Shown: positions 38,771 to 49,688 of the stretch, one piece after another
How the letters are laid out: every line of letters starts with the position of its first letter
How positions within the stretch are numbered: the stretch's first letter is position 1
DNA from: Fratercula arctica
Taxonomy: Eukaryota > Chordata > Aves > Charadriiformes > Alcidae
Reading direction: 5' to 3'
DNA length: 64,000 nt
Assembly (NCBI GenBank): GCA_947846985.1
Contig: CANTUZ010000005.1
Span: 50,681,389 to 50,745,388, forward strand
Translations under genes and position numbers: made by a program
The notes under the pieces: model-generated
Database searches by the model: none
Told to the model about the DNA's origin: nothing
Seen by the model: only the letters and a program-made list of their open reading frames with translations

Positions 38771-39385
38771 TGGAGGTAAGAAGTTCTATAGATACCTGCC
38801 CATATTCTCCCACATGCCATGCCACCCATGACGAACCAGCCTCAGAGAAGATCTCTGGGTGGTAGCCTTAAACGGTTGTTTAACCCTAAAAAAGACCTGA
38901 AACATATTCAGGAGACCTATCAATAGGAACATGCTGGTCTGAAGATCCCACATATATTCAAAATTCTCAAAAGCTGTTGCACCCGGCCTAAAGGAGGAAA
39001 GGGAGGCAAAAGAGCTGGGGAAAGTATCTCACCCATTTCCTCTATATATTGGGTGTGATCATTAATCAGTTCTGAGAAATGGTGCCTGAGGTAGGGCTAA
39101 GACAGCAATGCCACATAAGCATACCAACATAACCATCTGAACAGTGATATTATCATATTATAAGTTGATATTGGATGGGACAAAAAAATTATAATCCTGA
39201 TCCCTGTCCCAGTGGTGATAAACAGCATTGTGGGGAGTACATAGAGCATATAAGAATTTACATAACATACCAATGAGAACAGAGCAACCTTCTGACCAGC
39301 AACTATTTAACTAATATAATAAATGCATATAACAAATTCATTTTAACATGCTTTGGTCAGATCTGTCATTACCTCAACCCTTCGT

Positions 39386-39403
39386 GCCCCATGTTGGGTG
39401 CCA
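39386..39403 (-). other. Retroviral primer binding site, tRNA-Lys type
   Basis: On the minus strand these 18 bases read TGGCACCCAACATGGGGC. The complement of the 3' end of tRNA-Lys (the isoacceptor used by several retroviruses) is identical except at two positions, and both differences are CpG to CpA. It lies eight bases inside the 5' LTR. In an active element this is where tRNA would prime minus-strand DNA synthesis. Confidence 0.85.
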
Positions 39404-39411
39404 AAAAGGAC

Positions 39412-39813
39412 TGTTGTGGTTTAGCCCCAGCCGTCAACAAAGACCCACGTGGCTGCTCATTCACTCCCCCCACCCCTGGATGGGATGAGAGTAGAATCAG
39501 AAGAAAAAAGCAAAACTCGCAGGTTAAAATAAAGGCAGTTTAACAGAACAGCTAAGAAAAGAGGAAATCAACAACCATTATACTGATAGAAGAACATACA
39601 AAACATGATTAATGTACCACTGCTCACCGACCGAACCCGGGAAGCCCTCAGCCTGCTCCAAGCAGTGATTCCTGCCACCTCCCCTGGCTACTTACTGAGC
39701 ATGGCATCACATGGTATCAAATACCCCTTTGGCCAGTTTGGGTCAGTGAACCCGGCTGTGTCCTATCCCAGCTCCTTGTGAAAATTAACCCTATCCCCAC
39801 CGGAACAAGGACA
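39412..39813 (-). repeat. 5' LTR of the minus-strand provirus
   Basis: In the plus strand it starts TGTTGTGGTTTAGCCCCAGC and ends CGGAACAAGGACA. Landmarks shared with the other LTRs of this family are AGAATCAGAAGAAAA, AATAAAGGCAGTTTAACAGAAC, ACTGAGCATGGCATCACATGG and GAAAATTAACCCTATCC. The place where relatives have a TATA box reads CTTACTGAGC, so it is lost. It is adjacent to the primer binding site, which identifies it as the 5' copy. Confidence 0.9.
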
Positions 39814-42800
39814 CCTTAGAAGTTAGGGGTTTAGTCAAGTAATTTACAACCACAGTGTATTTTTAATTTGAATCTTCTCTTTTTGTAGCAGGCTCCACAT
39901 TGATCTGCTATCATCTGCAGACGATAATGTGGAGGCTTTGCTTGGCTGATGAATTGTACTTTCCTGGAAGTATCATTCTTTGGTACCAATGAAAATTTTT
40001 GAGACATAACTCAAGAACCAAACTGGTCTCTCTCTCTCCAGAAAGATACGATACTGAAGACTTGGAACAGTGCTTCTTCAGGGGAACTATTTCTGTCAGA
40101 AGAAGCTTCAGTTCATCTTACTAATCCTATCTTGGTCTTCCCTGAAATTTTCTTTCACCTCTGTGGAGGGTCAGGTTTCCCAGCATCTGATTTCACTTAC
40201 ATGGATGCTTATGTGAGTCAGCGAGGCAGCTGAGCCAGTATTTTTGTCTCTTACAAAGGGCAAAAACAAAAAATGAGGAAGGTTTATCTTAGTTGTAGAA
40301 CAGTCAATAACTGCAGGCCATGTTCTCTGCTTGTCTTTTTTTGATCATCCTCTCTCAGGATAACCATCTTGGACCATATCAACTTGATCCTACTATGCAG
40401 CTCTAAAGGGGCCAGAATACACTTCCCGTAGCTGTTTCCTAGGGAAAACTTAGAGCCTTCTAGCACTACCTTTGCCTCTCCTTACTTAAGGTTATTAGGT
40501 TTTTTGTTTGGTTTGCTCTTTTCTTGGTTTTTTGGTTTTTTTTTTGTTTTTTTTTTTTTGTTTTTTTTTTTTTTTTTTAACTTAAGGTTGTGGGTTTTGT
40601 TTGTTTGGTTTTTAAAGGGAATAGTTTGACAAACAGTTGCAAGTGAAGAAAACAATTTCAAGGTAAATCTCAGTAATGGTACTAACTGAAGAGAAACAAA
40701 CAAAATTACATCTAAATATTTCTTTTCATACTGACAAACAATATTCTGAGAAAAAGTCTCCCATGAAAGTCTACTGACATGTTTTGGCATGTACAAAATA
40801 TTTTGGGAAATATGAAATACATTATTTTACTGAACCTGAGATGTCATTGTTACAGTAAACTCAGTGGTTCCTTGGTTTCCAATAAAATAAACCCCACCTT
40901 TAATGCTAGATGCCCTCTTGCTCTTTCTCTTCTGCTTTCCCAGTTGCTTTCCAAGACATTTTCTTTTAAGTGGGAGAAAGTGATATTACATCTGATGATA
41001 CTATTGACAGCAATAACGGATTAGAAAGATAATTGGATATCACAGGAAAAAAAACAGTAGCTGTCCATTTTATGGGTCTATTAAGTGAATGTAATTTCTT
41101 AATCTGAAATACTTAAATCTGTAGCCCAAAGCTCACATCAGTGAACTCCACACTTCTCCGTATTTTCCTCTTGATGCACCTAAAACTTTTATGAGTATTT
41201 AATTTTTCCAAAGCGAATGAGTTAAATTCTGCTTAAGAAAGACTGAGAAAGCAAATAGAAAACCTCCTGGTGTTACAGATACGTGAAGTGTGGCGTGGTG
41301 AGAAACTGAGCATATTAAATGAACAGAAATGACACTTCTACTGTAAAGATGTACTGTATTAGATACAGGCAATTTCATTCAAACAGCTTCATTCCATTGC
41401 TTAGGCTTAAATCTGTAGTGGATTAAATAGAAACATTCAAGGTTCTCAAGTCTCAATTGTTTTATATGTAATGTTCTCATGAAAAACAAATAACAGGAGA
41501 CTCATACCAGGAAAAATCAGAGTTTGTAAGCTGTACCTTTCATGCTGCATGACTACATTTCTTTTTGAAACCTGTGTTGCATTTGGGCACAAGAGTTGCA
41601 GTCCTATTACTTTCAGGACACTTGTTTGAGCTTATACCATCACTTGAATTTGGACATTTCACATGACTGATCAGGAAAATTTAAACAAATCAGTAAAAAG
41701 ACTATGACTTTATCCCTGAAAAAATATCCAGAAATTCCTGCAATTTTTTTTCCAGTGTGTACCATCTATGATTTGGCTAGCTAACAGTAGATAACTGTTA
41801 AAGTTTAAAAAAAGCAGATTTTAAAAAAATGTAATGCTTATGCATTGTTTTATTAAAGGAACAGAAATATAGATTCTGTGTCATAGAGCATGAAGTGCCA
41901 AGGAAAATATTTTGATGATTTTTAAAAAAAGGTAGGAATGTAATAGCCTAGTTGATTTGTAATGCATTGATGGAGGATTGTTCTTTTTCATTCCGTTCAC
42001 AGAGCTTCCATTAGTGGTTTTACCTTCTTGCAGGAAAAAATTGAGTATCTGTTGGATAATATGGAATGTAGGATATATGGCATGTACTCCCAAGGAACTT
42101 ATATTTTATTGCATGAGAACTTTCTCCTACTAAGTGCAGCAGCACTGCCAATAGGCTTGTGACTTGACTGTTAATTCTAAGCACTATAAAATCTGTTTTG
42201 GTAGCCCATTAGATCTCATTTTCATATTGCCTTTAACAAAAAATTAAGGGTTTACTCTGTCTACAGTAACATGTTTTAATAGACAATAATTCCTCCATGT
42301 TCATTAACTGAAAACATCAATTCAAGGATTTAACCAGACTCGTTCTCAGAAAGCAAAACTCTTTAAGATGCAACTAGGCATATTTGTAAAAGGATTTTTG
42401 AAAAAAATAACAAGATGAAAAAAGAATCAACATCCTCTTTAAAATATTTTAGACTTTTTTTCTAAAATTTCAAACACCTTGAAAATGATTCATAAAAGCC
42501 AATTAAAAGTTAGCCTGTTGGCTCAGCAGGAGGGATTCATATATCCCTTCATCACAATCCTCATTGAGGTATGCTGAAATGGGGTGGAGGTAAAGAAATA
42601 GTGAGTTTCTAGACTTAAAAGTGACAAAGTATCTAGTTACTCCTCACAGCAACTGAAGAGGAAAAATCAATTATAATGTCTCTTCATCTAAAAATACGGC
42701 TCATACCTCTGCATGGTGCATGATCATCAGAGCTGAGCAGATGAGAGCGCAAAGAGGGAATGGGAGACTGAGGAAGTGATCACCAGAGGATGCATTAGAA

Positions 42801-45231
42801 ATTCAGCAAGCTGAAAGCAATTTCAGTTAGAAAGGAAGAAAGAAAAATGTTTTGATGTTAATCCATTCATGCTTCACCATTTAACTTGCAGGCAGGGCCA
42901 CCTGCTTTGTAGCTTACTTACTGAGAGCTGGTAAAATTTTTTATGCCTGATTCTGATCAGGCTGAAGCAAATCAGAAATTAATCCAATAAAATCAGCCCA
43001 CAAGTATTTATATAAGATTAGTGAAAAAGTCAGCCCCCTTATATTCAGTGGTATTTCTGTGAAATAAGTCTGTAGGATTTATGGCTATTTCTTTCAGACA
43101 CCCATCGATTCTTAGTACGGAATTCACAAATATCATTCAGAGCAGTTCCTTAACTAACTGCAAGTGGTTTTACTCTCAGCTACTTCCTCTTCTAAGAGGG
43201 CAGACAGGACTTTACCTTCCCTTCCTTAGGGGATTGTATTCATCTGAGGCAAACTCTTTCATAAGAAGTGTTTGGTTTGAGTTCTGGATGAAAGGGTCTC
43301 AGTTCTTACTGTTTTCCAAGCAGGTCAGTCTGTCCAATTAGAGTAGAAAGCAAAAGGCCTGCCCCAATAATCATACCCACTCTTTGCCTATGATCACTGC
43401 AAGCATTGGCTGCAAAGGAATGACAGCGCTTCTGCTCTCCCTGTCCTGCAGTCAATTACACTTTGCTACAGCAGTGTTAGGACATCTAATACTCTTTCAC
43501 TCGCTCTGCAGAAAGCGTGGGCATTTCAGACAGAAAATTCAAGGGATTCCATTCTGTGACAGCCAGGCAAGGCATAAGCAGTCATTTTACAGATCGCCAC
43601 ATTGACAGTTGAAACTGTACTTCACTTTAAGCACACTGCTAAATTAGTAGAAGATACTAAAGTGCTGCATATCACCTCTGACCACCAGGTCTTGTCCATG
43701 TGATTTTGGTAATTTTTCTTTAAGAATATCGCCCTGCCTATGTTCCTCTGCAACATAGTTTGCCTCCACTTTTCACACTTCATTCACCCCCCATCTGCAC
43801 AAAAGAAAAGTTTGTTACCTTCAGAAATACAACTCAGAGAAACCCATTTTCTCTGTGAAGAAAGACAGCTAAGCCAAGGCCATTAAAAGGCTGAGTACAA
43901 GACAGCCAAACTACAGCTCTGAAGAACCGGCAGCCACCTTGAAATACTTTGCTTGCAGTGAAACTGTGGCAAGAGGCTATTTTTCCACTGACTTAATTGG
44001 TACTTCACCCAACCACAGCAGGATTCATTCTTTCATATTTTTCTGTTCAGCCACTAGGAAAAGAATCTGTTACCTGCTATGATGTATAGCAAACCTTCAG
44101 TCAGTTAACAGCATCTAGCAATTTGTTCAGTCCCCCTAGTTGAGGCAAAACCAGACAAAAACTTTAGTCCCCTTTGGTGCATCAGTTGAGCGGCAGACAG
44201 AGCTGTCAACAGAAAAGAACTGAATTAGTACTTTTGACTTAATATTTTGGACTTAATTACCAGGGCCAGAACTCAAGAGACAGAAGGGTTCCCCTTCCAC
44301 AGCCACCCTTGTGGTGAAAGATATCTTCCAATAACATGCTTACAACAATTCCAATTCTATAACCATTTTTTCCCAAAGTTTGTGATTTTTACAATATGGA
44401 AAGATTTATGTTGGCATATGATTACATTGTATGTCATTGTTCAGAGACAAGATTTTGACCCATATGTAGCAATGGTAGAGCACCTCGTTAGAACGAAATG
44501 AGGATGTAAATGCAAGCTTAAACCAAAAGAATGATACAAGAGAGTCTTTTCTCAATTATTCACTTTAAAATGTAGGGCTTAGTACTTCTACTAGTAATTA
44601 GTTACAAGAAACAGTATTTTGAAAAGCTACAGACATCTGAAAGCAGTGTAAAAAAAATGTATCTAAAATAAGTCCACCAGGATGAGTCTTGGCATTTCTT
44701 CACTCTACCTAATAAAATAACTAAATTATAGAACAGAAAGTGTTAGAAATTCTATGTGAATATATATTTAAAGCAAAATTTCTGGTTTTAAAAGCTCTAG
44801 AGAAGCAAAGTCTTCATTTGAGGTCAATTACTGCAGCTTAAAGCCCTATTGGGCTACACAGCTTAGCATTTGGTTTAAAAAGACCAGATAGAGATCTGCT
44901 AAAATAAGATGCTTACTTGACCATGGCTTCTGAATCATTTCAGTTTGTCCTGTGACAATTTCCTAGCTTATACTTGTCACAGGGGGAAAAAAAAAACAAC
45001 TTTAAACTGTAAACATTAACAGCTGCATGTAGAAGTGAATGTCTGAAATGAAACCTTTGAACTATCACGCAAAATCTGCTGCTTAGTTGCTGCAAACGAT
45101 AGGGGCTGCTTGTAAATTTTGAGAACACCAGGTCTAAACAAAAGCGGCATGTCCCAAATCCTCCAGTTAAGAGAGACATGAGACAGGGAAGGCTGCTCAC
45201 ACATTGTGCTTCTACATACAAATTATTCAGG
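39814..45231. other. Non-coding stretch, no recognised element
   Basis: No supported gene. It includes a T-rich low-complexity tract at 40497-40612. No transposon recognised. Confidence 0.55.
40497..40612. repeat. T-rich low-complexity tract with (TTTTG)-like units
   Basis: A long T-rich stretch made of T runs separated by single G or GG. A CTTAAGGTT segment appears on both sides (near 40487 and 40580), so part of the tract may be a duplication. Confidence 0.85.
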
Positions 45232-45692
45232 TTGGGGAAAATGGAGGGCTTGTGGTTCTGAAAAGAAGAGCAGGGGTGGAAAAGAAGAGCTTCCTAAATG
45301 AAATAGTCTTCGTAAGAAGAAGGGAACATGCAAAGAAGAAGGTGAAGATTCTGGGTGGAGGAAAGATCCTGGAAGTAGAGGCAGATCCTGAAGATGACAG
45401 CTGCATGGAAACAAATGCTGGGGGCCACCAAGGCACCTTGGCTGGTGATGCCCAAGACAGGTAACTGCAAGTAGCAGCGCAGCAGGAGCTGACATGGCTT
45501 TCTGCCTGACCATTCTGGGCCACCAGTGACCTCTCTGCTGGGAAGTCTGGACCTAGAGAGCTAGGGAAGAGTGAGTGAGTGAGTACATGAGATTATCAAG
45601 CAGAATAAAACCTCAGATCTTGTTGATTCTTAAATACACCCCAGTATCCAGCTCCCCTATGGGCTGCAGTTTACTCCTTCCTACCCGTAACA
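45232..45692 (+). mobile_element. LTR of a second ERV lineage (tRNA-Leu primed)
   Basis: The 3' end is well supported. AATAAA at 45604-45609 is followed about 80 bases later by an end in CCGTAACA (45692), and after four bases a leucine-type primer binding site begins, so this is the 5' LTR of a plus-strand retrovirus. U3 is purine-rich (many GAAGA and GGAAG words between 45240 and 45420). The start is uncertain: TTGGGGAAAATGG at about 45232 is a candidate for a decayed TG start. No TATA box is obvious. No internal retroviral gene or second LTR follows, so the rest of the provirus was probably lost. tRNA-Leu priming is the hallmark of ERVL-type elements. It shares no landmarks with the other LTRs here. 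Confidence 0.68.
45571..45584. repeat. (GTGA)n microsatellite in the LTR
   Basis: Three to four GTGA units inside the LTR, shortly before the polyadenylation signal. Confidence 0.85.
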
Positions 45693-45696
45693 TATG

Positions 45697-45713
45697 TGGT
45701 GTCAGAGTGGGAT
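45697..45713 (+). other. Retroviral primer binding site, tRNA-Leu type
   Basis: TGGTGTCAGAGTGGGAT matches the complement of the 3' end of a leucine tRNA if one G is deleted after position 9. It lies four bases after the LTR end. Confidence 0.72.
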
Positions 45714-45910
45714 GCTCTCAGTGGACTATGGTATAACAACATTAGGGGATCCCTCCAGCAGTAGTGTGTCTGTGTCTCTGTGTGTTTTTAGGTGGCAGGT
45801 GCACAGCTTACCAGCTTGTTGGGGTCTACCAAGCTTAGCAGGGGACCCCACTGGAGATTTAGCCTGCTGGTAACCATGATGCTTCCAAGGCAGCAAGTAC
45901 AGAAGTACAG
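45714..45910 (+). other. Possible retroviral leader after the primer site
   Basis: About 200 bases of moderate GC content following the primer binding site, with a short GTGTCTGTGTCTCTGTGTG tract near 45765-45785. It carries no open frame I can assign. Its retroviral origin is inferred from position only, and the right end is arbitrary. Confidence 0.35.
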
Positions 45911-46331
45911 TTGTTAGGCATTTAATTCAGTGCATTTTTCTGCATAGAAAGTGATGAAAAATGGATGCTGGTCTCTAAGATAATCAAAGAAAGTAAAGCA
46001 GAATGAAACTAATGCCCTGATGTCATCCATATTTGTAAGCACATAAATATTTTAGTCTTCAGTTTCATCCATTTTATTTGGATCTGTGTCCATTGCTGAT
46101 TTCTCAGGAGGCAAGAGGATACTGCTTTTAGGTGAACAATTTAATTCTCAAAATAAGGACAAACTGTGAGGTAGTCTTACTCTGAATTTATTCACACAAC
46201 CAGATTTTGTAAGTTACACACACACTTAAACACGGAAAGTAGTAACAGAGAAAATTTGGAGTGGTAGATGAAATTCTACAATATCCACATGTGGATTGAG
46301 TGCAAATGACCTGGATCAATTCAAGTATTAA

Positions 46332-46428
46332 TTAAAAAAAAAAAAAAAGAAGAAAGGAAGGAAGGAGTGAAAAAGAAAAACAAGACACAAATGAAGAAAG
46401 GAGGAACAGAGGAAAGATGAAGCATAGG
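46332..46428. repeat. Purine-rich low-complexity tract
   Basis: A 15-base A run followed by GAAG/GGAA units and further A/G-rich sequence, almost free of pyrimidines for about 60 bases. Confidence 0.85.
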
Positions 46429-48004
46429 TCACATGGAAGAACATGCTAGGAAGTTAGTCCAAGACAGGTCTGTTTTCTTAAATTAGACAGCAGATATATC
46501 CAGAAAGGTTTCATGAGCCATAATTTCTTTAAATCCTATAAAAATGAGACGTGGAAGTAGACTTCTGCTCTGTGGCTTAACATGTTTTCTCTGCATGCAG
46601 GGAAGCATAAGCCTTAATCATTTGATGTCCCTCAATGTTTCGTATGATTTCTTGGTTTCTTTCTAATATTTGGTTCTCCATGTTGTATATATCCACTTGC
46701 TTTTCACTGTAGGGCTGCTTAAAAGTTATGATTGTGTTGATTTCTAGGTACTTAGCCGTTAAAAAAAAAATCTTGCTGGCATTTTTGGAGGCTATGATTT
46801 TTCTTTAACAAGCAAAAAAAAAAAAAGGAATTGTTTGTTTTGAAAAATGTGCTTGGAGTTGCATTAGGTTTTGTAAGATATAAAAGCAGATCTGTTAAAA
46901 CACGGACTGGTCAAACATGACCATCACCATTTAGGACTGCCAAGCTTTTATGTCTATGAACACAGCTTTACAGTATGATCCTAAGGTCATTCACTTGAAC
47001 CCCTCCACAGATTATTGCAGGGAAAGCAAATAAACCCTTTATGTCAGAATCAAAGTGACTTAATGGTGAGTTTGGTAATGGCTTCCCTTAATATTTTTCT
47101 GTGTCTCAGAGACTAAGGATTTGGGCATGTTGCCTTCAGGAAGGATTATTCCATTTTTGGAATGCTAGCATGCATCACAACTCCTTGCCCCCCCCTGCCC
47201 CCGCCTTGAGTTATAGGAAGATCAGTGTCCCCATTCTTAGAAAGGAGGGCAATCTGTTTAAAAAATAAGCAGTGGGAAATTAGTTTATGATTCAAAATCA
47301 AGTTTGGAATCTGTGCTAGGGAGCCAAAAGCTGATTAGATATAACCTTAAGAGGAAATATTGCCATAGAAACTGAGGGAATCCTTGCTAGCTGTTAGAAG
47401 CACACAGATAGGACTTATTTTAATTTTGGGTGGTTTTGTATTATTATAAAATCCTTGCAGTTTCAGCAGAAGCAATATCTATAATCCCCTGTGATTTATG
47501 CCTTTATTTTAAATACATTCTTCACGATGTACTAACCTCTATAAACTTCCCTGGCCTACAGCAGCATTCTAACTTCAATTCACTACTTCGTTACAATAAA
47601 ACTTATTTCAAGGTACATTAGGCTTCTCCAGCCAGAACACTAATATGATATGTTCGTTTCAAACAAACAAATGAAAAGAAGTGGTGATGGGAGGGACCTC
47701 TCTTTCATTCAGCACTCTGAGGCTGCCTCAAAATCTCTAGTTGGCTTCAGAGTTATTAACTGTGTTGTGCTCTGCTTTCCACTTTAAAAGTGCGGAAACA
47801 GTTGGAAGAAAGTGATTCATGTAGTTACAAGGGCAAACCTGACGTCAGAAAAATATCTCAAGAAAAAATAAGCAATTCCAAAAATAAGAAAAAGATAACA
47901 GGGTAATTCTGCCTGTCAGTTTCTAGTTATTCTCCTGGTAATTGCGGGAACACGTGGCAGATCCTTCAAAAGAATATCATATATATATGCACATGCGTAA
48001 CAAT

Positions 48005-48020
48005 GGAGATGATCATCTCC
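48005..48020. repeat. Perfect 16-bp palindrome
   Basis: GGAGATGATCATCTCC equals its own reverse complement. Confidence 0.92.
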
Positions 48021-48182
48021 CTTCTGTCTTTTCTCTACATATAATTTTTCCAAAACCAAATCTGTCGGGTTCTTCAGTCAGCTCCCTATGTAAAGGTATA
48101 CTGTATTGTTAACTCGTGGACATAGAAATACAGGTCTCAAAGGCCAACTTACAATCTTTACTATGAGACTATTTTTAAAATT

Positions 48183-48206
48183 AAAAAAAAAAAAAAAAAA
48201 AAAAAA
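48183..48206. repeat. Poly(A) tract, 24 bases
   Basis: Uninterrupted run of 24 A, with no retrocopy recognised upstream. Confidence 0.9.
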
Positions 48207-49117
48207 GGGAATTATACCAGATTCTAGTCATAGTTGTTTATAGTATAATGCAGGTATCTTCTAAGTGAGATTCTAGAATTTTCTTAAATGGTATGGTAAT
48301 TTAGAAGTGATGTTTATCCTGAAATACTGGGAAATACAATGTGTTCTTTGAAGGAAATTGAGGAAAATTAGGTTTTCAAAAGTTTATTCTTAAGTTTTAA
48401 CCTCAAAATGTTCATACATATTAATTGTACATTTGCAAATTATCTGGGCTGATGCAAATCAGAATTTTCATAAAGAAGAAATGGAATATCCAGTTTTTAA
48501 TCTGTCATTTCTCTGATCAAAAGATATATGTGCTCCAATTTCTGAGACGTGTCTTAAGGTGTCTTGCTACATGCATATTAAATTAACAGATATTCATGTA
48601 AGATCAACTACAAAATTTATTTTCCATTATGCACAAAACACGTATTTTTTATTTCACCTACATAAACTAAAAGAACAGGTTTTAACTGGCTCTAAAGTAG
48701 CATCTCAAAACTATGGTTGTTGCTTCTCAATTGTTTTCTTTTGCATGGCCGTTTTGAAAGCAGGCTCCGTAAACACTATACAAGAGCCAAAAAATCAAAG
48801 TAAATTTCTGGCTCAAATGTAAGATTTCTGAAGTAGGAAATCTGCATTCTGAATTTGACCCTTGATCTAGTGGTGTACACTGGCTTTTCCAAACTTCGAA
48901 TATAGAAATGATTTACGTCAGTAGATCAAGAATAACTTCAAATACACAGAAGACTATGTTGGATGCCACTTTGACACAATCACTTTTCTGATCCAAAATA
49001 CAACCTTTAAGAGTGCATTAGTACAAAATGAAATGAGGACATTAAATCCATGAAAGGAAATAAGTGGAAGTAATTTGTTCACTAAAATGCTATACTGCAT
49101 CACTTTCTGAATGGACC

Positions 49118-49688
49118 CGTCGTGGTTTAAACTTAGCCAGCAACTAGGACCACGCAGCTGCTTGCTCACTTCCCACTCTGTGGCATGGGGAGAGAATCAG
49201 AAGAGTAAAAGTGCGAAAACTCATAGGTTGAGATAAAGACAGTTTAATAGGTAAAGCAAAGGCTGCACATGCAAGCAAAGCAAAACAGGGAATTCATTCA
49301 CTACTTCTCATCTGCAGGCAGGTGTTCAGCCATCTCCAGGAAAGCAGGGCTCCATCATGCGTAATGGTTACTTGGGAAGACAAAACGCCAAACTCCGAAT
49401 GTCTCCCTCTTTCCTTCTTCTTCCCGCAAGTTTATATACTGAGTATGTCAAACGGCACAGAACATCCCTTTGGTCAGTTGGGGTCAGTTGTCCCAGCTGT
49501 GTCTCTTCCCAGCTCTCTGTGCACTCCCAGCCTACTCGCTGGTGGGGCAGTGGGAGGAGCAGAAAAGGCCTCAACTGCTTAGCAACAACTAAAAACTCCA
49601 GTGCGCTACCAACACTATTCACATCCCAAATCCAAAACACAGCACTGCCAGCAAGAAAGTCAACTCTATCCCAGCCAAAATCACGACC
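49118..49688 (-). mobile_element. Solo LTR (avian ERV, long subfamily), minus strand
   Basis: About 570 bases related to the provirus LTRs at 37-40 kb. In the plus strand it begins GTCGTGGTTTAAACTTAGCC and ends CCAGCCAAAATCACGACC. Shared blocks are AGAATCAGAAGAGTAAAA, AGATAAAGACAGTTTAATAGG, ACTGAGTATGTCAAACGG and CCCTTTGGTCAGTTGGGGTCAG. It also has about 150 bases that the short subfamily lacks (CCTACTCGCTGGTGGGGCAG, CTTAGCAACAACTAAAA). The TATA box is intact on the minus strand (TTTATATA in the plus strand at 49431-49438). No internal retroviral sequence adjoins it, so it is solo. A target duplication is not clear: GGACC precedes it and CGACC overlaps its end. A 13-base A run follows directly. 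Confidence 0.88.

Larger units (their letters stand above)
37094..39813 (-). mobile_element. Decayed endogenous retrovirus with both LTRs
   Basis: A complete LTR-internal-LTR structure on the minus strand, 2.72 kb. The 5' LTR lies at 39412-39813 and the 3' LTR at 37094-37514. Just inside the 5' LTR is a tRNA-Lys-type primer binding site (39386-39403), and just before the 3' LTR a polypurine tract (37515-37527). Outer flanks are CTTTA (37089-37093) and CCTTA (39814-39818), a 5-bp duplication with one later substitution. The internal region is only about 1.9 kb, against 5-7 kb expected. Only an integrase remnant is recognisable, so gag, protease, reverse transcriptase and RNase H are deleted or decayed past recognition. 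The two LTRs differ at many positions, so the insertion is old. The 5-bp duplication and the integrase style suggest an ERVL-like (class III) element; the Lys primer is less typical of that class, so the assignment stays open. Confidence 0.9.
45911..49117. other. Non-coding stretch, no recognised element
   Basis: No supported gene. It holds an A-rich/purine-rich tract (46332-46428), a 24-base A run (48183-48206), a perfect 16-bp palindrome (48005-48020) and a C-rich patch near 47188-47206. Confidence 0.55.

Noticed and set aside
45204..45464. 86-codon open frame rich in Lys and Glu
   Set aside because: It overlaps the purine-rich part of an LTR. Purine-rich DNA reads as Lys/Glu/Gly and is free of stops without being coding.
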